This document shows positions 51,701 to 61,024 of a stretch of 64,000 nucleotides of DNA, piece after piece. The translations under genes and the position numbers were made by a program. Every line of letters begins with the position of its first letter. The first letter of the stretch is position 1. Under the pieces are notes generated by a model, which had not been told where the DNA came from, did not search any database, and saw nothing but the letters and a program-made list of their open reading frames with translations. The DNA comes from Gymnogyps californianus (taxonomy: Eukaryota; Chordata; Aves; Accipitriformes; Cathartidae), in NCBI RefSeq assembly GCF_018139145.2, contig NC_059473.1:67810707-67874706 (forward strand), read 5' to 3'.

Positions 51701-54700
51701 AAAAATAGGTTCTGAGGAAATGCATGCTCTCACCTTGCTGCTTCTGCAACTGTGAAGGCTTTTGTTTTCACTGCCATCTCTGTGTAAGTGAAGATAATCT
51801 CTACAAAGAGGCTCCGATATTGACCTGTCGTATCACGTGTTGCTTATCAAGCACTAAAGAAATTGAATTTCATTTTATCTGTTATCTGGAGTGTCTTATT
51901 AAATCATCCTGCAGTTGAGCGGTGGTATGGGGTCAACAGGTTCTGTCTCTTTTGCCATCTATCCCTGGATTATTAACCTTTGGAGAATTACTAAAACTGT
52001 TCTTTATTTTATCCCATAAAGTTGGGTTAAATCTTCTTGATCCATAAATTGTTGTGAGTGAGTGCCAAGTGCATGTAATTCTTTTACTTAATGCGGTTTC
52101 TGATAAGGCATGAGGACTTAGTAATCTGTATAAGTGTAGATATCTCTTTTATTATTCTGGTTTTTCTGTTCTTTCGATATTCTCCCAATGCCTCTGGTTT
52201 TAATTGGTTCAGTGAGAGTAAATACAGTCAGATTGGATGATGGATCTGAGTCAGCGAGTGCTTGGTAGTATTCATTTGCCAAGAGATAAATGGAGGGTGA
52301 GGAGGAGGAAGATAACTGAGCTGGGTATTGCCAGGCATTGAGAGCAATGGCCAGAGAGAGAAGCTGGCCATAAGCAGAGGTGGGAATGGAGTGGAGGTCG
52401 TAGCAGCAGCCCATGGGCAGGAAGGGTCTGGCAGAAGGGAGCCTGCCATCAGCAGAGGGGCTCAGGAGGATCTGAAGGTCAACCCTGCCGCCGCCACCAC
52501 CACCAAATCCTCCATATGCCTTGTTGCCATATTTCTGTTGGAAGACGTGACTCTGCCAGTCAGGATATTCACGTTTAAGAGCTTGATACAATCACAGGAT
52601 ATTGAATTTCCTGCAACAGCAGAAGCCCTGAGAATTTTCTGCTGTCACCACAAGGAACTTCCTCCAGTCTTAAATATATTTTCTGCTGGAGAAAAAGGCT
52701 TGAAAAAATAAATTATGAATACTCCCCAGAATTTTAATTTTAAATACAAGATTTAATGCAAAAAATATGCTGTTTCACTCAAATTCCAAGCTCTCAATCA
52801 AGAAATCTTTCAAAATGAATAAACCAAACTATTGCTATTCAAGTAACTTGTCCTTATGCTCAGATATTCACTTAGTGTCTGGGCACTGTTATGCTTTTTC
52901 AAGCTTGTTCTAAGAAAATCTGCAAAAACTCTTTTAAAAAAGAACTAGAGTTGTGGAGTAGAGTTAGCATTTCTGGGGAAGCACTGGCAAATAAAGTGTA
53001 AATGAGCTCTCTGAATTGCTACTGCTTGCTGGTCCTGTCTGGTGGCCAGAGTGCCGGTGACCGGGAGCTGGGTACCATTCAGTTTTCTTATGGCCCTGGC
53101 AGTAAATCACCTTGTAGCTTTGAACAAGCTATTAACCTTTTTGTGTCTCTTTCTCCTCGCAGAAAAGGATTAATACCACTTACCTGTCTCACAGGGGTAA
53201 TTGGTAGATTAATGTTTGGAAAATATTAAGTGCTTTCTGCCATTATGATTGAAACTCCAGCTGATAGATTAAGGAATGAACAGATATTTTGAGACAGCCT
53301 TATTTCTTCCCTCTTTGACATAGGGTGCCGATTTGACATGAGTAATTCAACAAAGAAGTGAGAAGTCATGGGCTTGAATGTCCATGTATTTTGGATAAAA
53401 GTTCTAGATGTGACTGAAAGAGGAAAGGTGGGAAAACAACTGGGAAGACAAGATGTGAATTGATTTACTGGGATTAGCAGTACTGAAAAAGTATCCAGAG
53501 ATCAGAAGAGAATGCATAAATTGAAATTAAATCCCAGTAGGATTAAGGAAATGTTTGAGTGAAATGCAAACCCTAAAGTGTGATGGGGAAAGGGAAAAAC
53601 GGCAGATGAGCACTTCTTTTTGCCTCCATCGAGAGCAAAGTTATTCTTAATGAGATGCTGAGATTTTTGGGAAGCCTACTCAAAAATTCAATAGTGTTTT
53701 GTCTGAGAAATATAATTATTCAAAGATGGCTTTTTACTGAGGTGTTACAGATGGAGGCTTTGTGGTGTGGTAGTTTAAAACAATTGGTCTTTACCTCTAG
53801 AGATCCCTGAGATGAATGCTGCCCAGAAGCAAGAGTAAAATTGTGTTTTTAAAGCATCATTTTAGGAGCAGTGGGACAGTTGGCAGAGTTTACTAAAGCT
53901 GTTGAGAGACTCTGCAGACTTTAATTACCATCTCAATATTGCAGAAGTTGTTTAATTTCTGCCAAAGAAGGGAATAGTTGTGAGAAAGCGAGATCACACT
54001 CTGTCTTTCATTCTTTCCTTTTTGACAGGTGAATAAAGGATGCTTTTCAGTATCTCCTCTGATACTGTGACACATTTGTAAAATTTGCATAGAATTGTAA
54101 AATAATTTTTCTTTAACAAAGGTTTGGGGTTTTTTTTCTTCTCTTTTGAAAGTGCTGTGCAGCATAGTGTGAATGCAGTTTTAAGTCTTGTCATGAAAGA
54201 AGCAAGATGAAAATGGAGTACCTTTTCTGTTACTGATTAGTCGGCTTCAAACATTAATAGTTTCAACCTTCATGGCCAGACAACCTGTATTATGTTGTGT
54301 TTATTTTAGAGGCTCCAATAAATTTTAAATTCAGGTTTGAATTCCGTCTCTGGTGTGGGTGGTTGAAGGCACAACCTGCATTAGTAGAATAAAGAGGAAA
54401 TTAATAAAATGAGAAGAATCATTTCATTTTAGAAGGAAAAATAAGCCTATAATACAAAACTTCCTTGGTGAAGGACATGTTTACCCTTTTAGGCCTCAAA
54501 CTCTAAATCAGAGTATGTATAACTGGGTTTTTCACTGTCATTCATATGAGGAGAAGGCTGATAATATATACTTTTTTCCTCTTTTGGCAGTTCTCTTCCT
54601 CTGTGACACCTGACTCTGTTCAGGTTTTTTCTAAGTGCTTGCAGTAGCCAAGGAAATACTGATTCTTTGAAGACTCTTACCAGCTCCTTCAGTAGATCTA

Positions 54701-56270
54701 CTGTGTTGCTACTTTTTTTTTTTTTTTTAAATGACTGCTTCACACCTGTCTGTACTTGCTAAAGCACCAGCCATTGTTTACTCTATAAAACCCTTTTTTT
54801 TCCTCCTCCTCTTCAAGTCTCTTATCTCTCAAAGACCTTTTCAATGCTATCTTTCAGCTTCAGATCTCTATTGTCACAGTATACAATATGTTCAGAAAGC
54901 TACTGCCCAGGAAGTCTACTTACTCATTTGTAATTTTTGCCATATATATGATAAATCAGTACTTAAGGGCAAAGAGAACATGCTTGTTCAAAATCCAGAA
55001 AGGGCAGGATAGATCATGGAAACAAATAGCGACAATTTTTAATCCTTAACACTCATCGTGTTACTAGAAATACCTTTATGTTATATTTAGAATTTGGTTG
55101 TTTTGATGTTTGAAACTAAATGTTTGCAGTTTGTCTGGCAAACTGCATGCTGAATAGATTACACTGATTCACATTTCCTTATTTCAATATACCATCTGTG
55201 CTTTTGGCTGGTTGTTAGCCTGGTTGGGACTCTTGTTTCATAAATGCAAGTTACAAAGAACTGTTATGCCCAGAAAGAGAAATCCTGTATTTCACTTCCT
55301 TGAATAATCTCAGCTATTTTGACCTTACACCAGCAAGGACACGAGGCTGAAGCTGTACCTACAGCAGGCTTTATTTTCTCTGGTGAGGAAGGATGTATTA
55401 GCAGGGTATAGAGATCCCCTTGGTATATTTCCAGTGAAACTCTAGTATATATAGTCATGGTCATGATTTTCATTGTGTAATCATTTTAATTAAGTTCAAC
55501 GATAAAAGTTAGTCTTGCATGAGGAATGAATGCACTAGAGAGACAACGAAAGATTGATGACAGCTTGGGGAGCATCATGTACTCTGCTGGTGGAAGTGCA
55601 TGTGTGGAGAGCAGCTGAGCTTGGGTAGCAGGTCAGAGATTACCAGCTCAGAGCAATGTCCAGACAAAGTTTGGGGATCCGAAAGAAGCAGGATACAATG
55701 GGAATATCCAAAAGTAATATTTCTGAGGGGTTTTGCTTGAATGAATAGCTTCATTAATAAAATAATGAACATTAATTAATATCTGCATCATTTTTGTAAC
55801 TACTAGCTTAATAAGGTAATTAGTATAATTAGTATACAGCATTGCTTGGTGGCATGATAAATCATAGTGTAGTGAATGTTGACTCTTTACCACTATGATG
55901 TATTATCTAATTTACACAGGTAAGGGGGAAATCGAGAAGGGAAGGCAGTGGTGACAGCTGGGTGGCCTTTTGGTCACTCTTCTTGCATCTGCTGCCTGTA
56001 TTCTCAATTGCTTTCAATCGCCGCACTGTTAATTAACAATTCTTTTTCTCACTGTTGCTAAGTCTTAATCACTGATTGAAACCTGCAAAGAGAGGCCGGA
56101 GAAGAATGAAGTAAAAAAACCAGAGACTGGCAGGTTTTTTCCCTTCAGGGTACTTGTACAAAGGATGATACTTCTTCCAGTAATAAGTCTGTGTTTGTTG
56201 GGTATCTCCTTTGCTTTCACATTCCTGGAGGCATCATCTACCAGTTACAGTTCAGTGCAAAGATGAAGAA
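48727..56270. other. Intron segment leading to the PTPRM exon
   Basis: AT-rich intron with T16 runs. Around 52320-52510 the sequence is locally GC-rich, with a short (GCC/ACC) run at about 52487-52504 and open frames on both strands. About 280 nt before the exon is the palindrome TGTTAATTAACA (56027-56038). No other exon was recognised. Confidence 0.6.
54713..54728. repeat. T16 homopolymer
   Basis: Sixteen T residues. Similar T runs occur at 34437-34450 (T14), 36238-36251 (T14) and 50697-50712 (T16). None has a recognisable antisense retrocopy beside it. Confidence 0.9.
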
Positions 56271-56309
56271 CATTAACAATGTTTTTCTTCATTATATTCT
56301 GTTTTCTAG
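56271..56309 (+). other. PTPRM: 3' splice site (branch point, polypyrimidine tract, AG) of the PTPRM exon
   Basis: A branch-point-like TTAAC lies at 56273-56277, about 33 nt before the AG at 56308-56309. Between them is a T-rich tract (TTTTTCTTC, TTCTGTTTTCTAG). The assignment is firm because the PTPRM reading frame starts directly after the AG in phase 1. Confidence 0.9.
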
Positions 56310-56612
56310 AACCTATGAGAACACCCAAAACCTTGAAGATTGCTGAGATCCAGGCCAGACACATCGCTGTGGATTGGGAATCTCTGGGTTACAACATCAC
56401 TCGTTGCCACACTTTCAATGTCACTATATGCTACCACTACTTCTGCGGACACAATGAGAGCAAGGCCGACTGCTTGGACATGGACCCCAAAGCACCCCAG
56501 CACGTTGTGGATCACCTGCCTCCCTACACGAATGTCAGCCTCAAAATGATCTTAACCAACCCAGAAGGGAGGAAGGAGAGCGAGGAGACCATTATCCAGA
56601 CAGACGAAGACG
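56310..56612 (+). CDS. PTPRM: Internal exon of receptor-type tyrosine-protein phosphatase mu (fibronectin type III repeat)
   Basis: This is one internal exon of a homophilic cell-adhesion receptor that carries tandem cytoplasmic tyrosine phosphatase domains and sits in the plasma membrane at cell-cell contacts. Seen: AG acceptor ending at 56309, GTATGT donor from 56613, 303 nt with phase 1 at both ends, and 100 complete codons from PMRTPK to TDED, with a split Glu codon before and a split codon after. The translation is a fibronectin type III repeat: the core Trp is in VDW at about residue 22, the late-strand Leu/Tyr stretch LPPYTNVSLKM at about 69-79, and NPEGRKESEE follows. It has four N-glycosylation sequons (NIT, NVT, NES, NVS) and four Cys. 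From memory of the family, the sequence fits PTPRM and differs clearly from the equivalent repeat of PTPRK and PTPRT. The repeat lies in the ectodomain between the MAM/Ig part and the membrane; I believe it is the third of four. No upstream or downstream PTPRM exon was recognised in the window. Confidence 0.95.
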
Positions 56613-56618
56613 GTATGT
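56613..56618 (+). other. PTPRM: 5' splice site of the PTPRM exon
   Basis: GTATGT follows the last exon bases GACG, leaving the first base of a split codon. This gives phase 1 and matches the phase at the exon's acceptor. The match to the vertebrate donor consensus is good at +1 to +2 and at +5, with T at +3 as a tolerated variant. Confidence 0.9.
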
Positions 56619-56770
56619 GTAAATGCCGTTACAGAAATTACATCCAAGTCCAGTCTAGGCAGGTGGAAGGAAATGACTTTGTGTGTTACAATACGTGTCC
56701 CAAAGGATGGAAGTTCTCTTCTATTAATGTATTAATTAGCCCTAAAACAGTAGCCTTAAAAGTATTATAG
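56613..56770 (+). other. In-frame intronic extension of the PTPRM exon (possible intron-retention tail)
   Basis: If the donor at 56613 is not used, the PTPRM frame stays open for 52 further codons and ends at TAG 56768-56770. The extension is basic near its start and has four Cys (two in MCKC, one in VCYN, one in NTCPKGW). It resembles no domain I know. ATTAAA at 56953-56958 and AATAAA at 57258-57263 could serve as intronic poly(A) signals. What is seen is the open frame; a transcript that uses it is only inferred. Confidence 0.3.
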
Positions 56771-57135
56771 CTGCCACCTTGCATATATAGCCCAAACTGT
56801 CCACGTAGCGCAAGTCAAACTCAATCTCTCTCTCACAAGAAAAAGGAGGGTGGCTTCCCAGTCATTCAAAAAATGTGCTAACACGGGTGACAAGAAACAC
56901 GTGATGGTGTTAGGTGAAGGCTTCTTCACAGTATTAGGTGTAGTATTTGAAAATTAAATTAATTCTGTAAATTCGTATTTAAATATTGAGTTCAGTGCTT
57001 AAAGACTCTATTGAAGATTTAAGACCTCTTCAGCAAATATATTTGAGCAATAATTTAAGTTGCGGGTTACAGTATATAGTATCTGTTAACTGTTTGAAAG
57101 CCACCCATCAGATTAAAGTATTATTTTGACAACTT

Positions 57136-57193
57136 GGGAGTTGGACTCGATGATCCTTAGAGTCCCTTCCAACTTGAGATATTCTATGATTCC
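57136..57193 (+). mobile_element. Very short CR1 3' terminus, sense to PTPRM
   Basis: Only the terminal block is present: GTTGGACTCGATGATCCTTA, then GAGTCCCTTCCAACTTGAGA and TATTCTATGATTCC. It is a severely 5'-truncated CR1 insertion about 525 nt downstream of the PTPRM exon. The sequence is close to the usual CR1 end. Confidence 0.92.
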
Positions 57194-60100
57194 TCTTTAA
57201 AATACTCGTGATGAAGTTTCATTGACAAGACAGTTGAACTTACCTTAGTTGGGAAGAAATAAAGAATGGATGTAGATGTTAATGGTGACATTCAGTGGTT
57301 AGGTTATGAATCTTGGTATGAAAGAGATTAAATGAAAAATAGGTATTTTTCCCTAATAGTATTTAAAATGTGGTAGTAAAGAGCAATTTTAGTTTCCTTT
57401 TCTTATATTTAGATTTCATTAAATATTGACAACAACAAAAATAGATATGAAAATAGATACTGCCATCAGTAACAAAAAAAGAATACTTGGACTAATGTAA
57501 GAGTGTAAATACATAAGAAGATAAAATTGGAAAAGGTAGTGTGTTTGCCTGTAAAATGGAGGAGAGAGTATAGCTTTATATATGGATAGCAATCAAGGTT
57601 AGACTCTGGTAGCACATTTTCGCCATATATTTTCAATTTTACAAGAAATAGAAGAGGAATATGTTTACTGTTGCAATAAAGAAGAGAGAACAGCTTATCA
57701 AATAGGTAGAATATAAGGAGCTGTAAAGAATAGAGACATAGGTGCATCAAATGAAGATTTATTGACAAGTACAGACTTAGAATATTTCATGCAATTCAAA
57801 TTTTAGCATTACTTTTTTAAAAAGTTAATTATAAATATAATCCATGATGAATTATTTCTGTATCTGTGTTTATATTATAGATATTTGTGGTTGTTATTTT
57901 CTTTGAGGTTAAAAAAAAAAAAGTGGTAGTAATATTGTTACGTCCATAGAAAATTGATTTCTTTTTCTTTTTAATTGAGTTTTCAAGAAAGGTTATGGTT
58001 TCTGATAGCCTTTATCTAGTTGGATGTGCGGAGATGTTGGCTGGTCGCTATAGTGGTGCTTGTCAAGAGCAGAGTCAAGTGCATATATTTTGTCTTCTGG
58101 TTTTGTTGTGGATTATTCTTGGAAAATGATGCACACAAGGCAGGTTTTGGTCTCAAGCTAGTATGCCAGTGTGGTATCAGTGAACTTGTTTAGACTCAGC
58201 TTTGGTGTCAGAGGTACCATAGTGTAGAAGAAGCCTCACCCAGTGAACAGAAGTTGCTAAGGTAAGCTATTTCAAACAGAAGTTGTTTTCAAGGAGGGAT
58301 TAATACATTTTAAAAGGTACCTATATTTAGATGCACTGGTGGTAATAATGCTTGTGACCTGAAAATTGCCTCTTATGAGGTCTAGTCAGTGATACTATTG
58401 GAAACGAAATGCAGATTTTTAATTGTGCATTACTGATTGACTTGAAAGTCTGTGTCCATTTTGTCATGTATTTCAAAACACAGAGCATGCAAGCAATGTG
58501 CAATACAGAGGGCTTTCAGCCACCTCAGAGGATCAAAGGTCTATTCACACCTGCGTCTCCCCTTGAGCTCTCATAGCAAAAGTAAACTGAAGTCTGTAGT
58601 TGACTGCCTGTGTGTATGCTGCTAGTTTAGTCCATGCCCAAGTGATCAAGTATCTGTCTGAAACTGTTTTAAAACATAGTTTGCAGCCTAAAGCAGGACT
58701 CAGACTAAGATGATGAGAGCTACAGGGAGATACATGAGTCTGTGCCCCACATATTTCACATGTGGTCCGAAGTAGCCTGATTGTCATGATGATTTTTACA
58801 GGTTTTGTAGAATGAGCATGATGTTAATTACATAGTGGGGGCATTATCAGTGATTCGTTTATGAGAAGGAAAATAGAGGGATCACAATATTTTCCTACAT
58901 TTTTGCAAATAACATTAATTAGAAATAGCCACTGATTACATGATTATCTGAAACTGTCCACTTACGTTGTGTACTTTTCATTGATAGAAACTTTGAAAAC
59001 TCCAGATGACAAAAACAGATAATTAACTTTTTGTTAGCTTTTCTGTAGTGCAGCGTTCTTTCCAATGCCATTCTTTCTTACAAGGATCTGCTAATCAAGT
59101 ATAAACTTTGTAGACTGTTGGAGTTAAAGGTGTCTCCCCCACATTTTCTTGTCTCTCTTTGTCTTTACTATTTTGCCCTCATCTTCTGGTGCTTTGTCCA
59201 CCTTCCCTATGCTTCCAGCTCTCTGACTCTTTCTTTTGTTGTTGTTATTTTGTTTTAATCTTTCCTTTCATCTCTCTTCTTCTGTCGTTTCACCTCCTCC
59301 CTTCTGCTAGGAGCTTTACACATATTTGAACTTCTGGGATTCCCTAAATGCAGAGGATCTCAGACTTTTGCGTGGCTCTGGTATGAGACAGTGAGGATCT
59401 CTGGTTGTCTTTCACAAAGGTTCACATTTATATAAGGCTGCGTAGCTGGGCCAGACCTCCCAGAGTGGTGAGTGATAACTGAGCAGTGTATGGTACGAGG
59501 AGCAGAATTAACTCAGCAAACAATTAGTAGAAGGACAAGGTAAGATTCAGAAGCTGCACTTCAGACTTTCAGAGCCGTGACTGACAAATGAAGAAGGTTT
59601 TAATAGCTTGTAATTCAGTATCTGCAAGAAAGCAAAGCCGGGAATATCAGTGTGAAAATAGCCTCCTTTCTTACCAGAGCTAGATCTGAATACTTGGTTG
59701 TTTTAAGTATATCTATTTAACTTGGATAGATGGAAATAATCTTTAAACTATATTATAGTAATTTGCAAAGAGCTGTATTCCATGGAAAAAATAAGCCCTT
59801 GAGCAATACACTGTTAAACAAGTTGTGCAAAAAGAAGATGAAAACAAGGAAATTTGTCAGTGTTTTATGGGTGAAATACCATCTTTCACTTTGGGGAGAG
59901 ATCACACCATCACTAGGATTTGGGAGAAAGGTCTTCTGAGTAGGCGGGCACTCGGCGTTATCTGTGCCATGACAGGGACTCACTGCTTCACTTGGCTTGT
60001 ATAAGAGATGAACAGTGAAGGATTTGATAAAGAAAAAAGAGGAAGGCTCGCACAATCTGGGGATGCATACATGCTGGGCAGAAATAATGTTTGCCATTTC

Positions 60101-60955
60101 GAACAAAGTACAAGAACCAGCAGTTCTGGTTCTTAGCATGAATCAGCAGCATGCACGCATTCTCGGAGCTGCCTGTTCACAAGGGTGCTGCGAACTCAGA
60201 GGGACCCTTCTAAGAGCAGTGGATGGTGAATGGGATTAAAGCAGATAAATGCTTCCTTAATTTTTAATTGGAAACAGATGCAAAAGGCAGTGGATTAACA
60301 GGAATAGTGACATTAGCTCTGAAAGAGCAGCTACAGAGAAAGCAAATAGTGAAGCTCAAAGTGTTCGATGGTGATTTTATAACTAGTAAGGGAGTGTGTC
60401 AGCTAACAGCGGGCAAACAACTAATTGAAAAAGATCACTTGGAATAGGATAAGTACCCATTTTGGGGCTTAAAGTATACCAAAGCTTTGATCTGAGCCAG
60501 AGGACACGCTCATTGGACACAAATGAGGCCCCCTGATCTTTCAGAGAGTGTGGCTCATTCAGCTCCATGCAGAGATATCTAGAGCTGCGATGCAGAGTTA
60601 AGCCACCAACTGTCCAGCCGTTACTCATGCTCCTGGGAAGACTCCAGCAGGCTCACCACTCTGGGAAACAGCAGAGAAAGGGAGAAATGTTATAATTAGG
60701 GAGCAAAAAAATTTAAAAAGTTAAATACTTCATGTACTTTCTAAATGTGTGAAGAAGAAATACCTTCCACCAACTTTGAGGGAGGATTTTATGGAAATAG
60801 TTGGCATTTAGTATTTTTCTGTGTTTGATAGTAAGGCTGTAAGTTGCCTTTACCAAAAAAAAAAAAAAGTATTTTTTTCTCCACTTACTGTTTGATATGA
60901 GAAACACTTTTCCTTTGTGCTTTTTCAAGTTGTTCTGGCACCCCAGGAAAATATT
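57194..60955. other. Downstream intron segment
   Basis: AT-rich intron after the short CR1 tail. The notable item is the long pyrimidine-rich stretch at about 59135-59310 before the possible cryptic exon. Nothing else was recognised. Confidence 0.6.
59311..59380 (+). other. Possible cryptic exon in the downstream PTPRM intron
   Basis: A long pyrimidine-rich region from about 59135 ends in TCCCTTCTGCTAG at 59298-59310, a strong-looking 3' splice site. A donor-like CTG/GTATGA follows at 59381, and a second GTGAGG at 59391. Read in the phase left by the PTPRM exon the 70 nt have no stop, but they leave phase 2, so splicing onward to the next phase-1 exon would shift the frame. The translation resembles no fibronectin repeat. 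It may be a pseudo-exon. Confidence 0.2.
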
Positions 60956-60970
60956 GGGGGGGGGGGGGGG
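60956..60970. repeat. G15 homopolymer
   Basis: Fifteen consecutive G residues followed by AAGAGGAGG. The run is long enough to fold as an intramolecular quadruplex by itself and to be error-prone in sequencing, so its length in the assembly should be treated with caution. Confidence 0.95.
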
Positions 60971-61002
60971 AAGAGGAGGTAGAAAATATGCTTCGATCAA
61001 AG

Positions 61003-61024
61003 GAAACAAACAAACAAACAAACA
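61003..61024. repeat. (AAAC)n microsatellite
   Basis: About five AAAC units lie 32 nt after the G15 run. The array is short and pure. Confidence 0.93.

Larger units (their letters stand above)
1..56309 (+). other. PTPRM: PTPRM intron, 5' side of the exon (incomplete at window start)
   Basis: All sequence before the exon is read as one intron, or the last part of a series of introns, of PTPRM. No segment encodes the MAM, Ig or earlier fibronectin repeats that I know for this family, and no splice-bounded coding block resembling another protein was recognised on either strand. PTPRM is a very long gene in vertebrates, so an intron above 56 kb is not surprising. A very short exon could have been missed. 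Confidence 0.75.

Noticed and set aside
52118..52591. A 157-codon open frame on the minus strand with a Gly run
   Set aside because: The Gly run comes from a short GCC/ACC repeat, a 127-codon frame overlaps it on the other strand, and no known family or splice context is evident.
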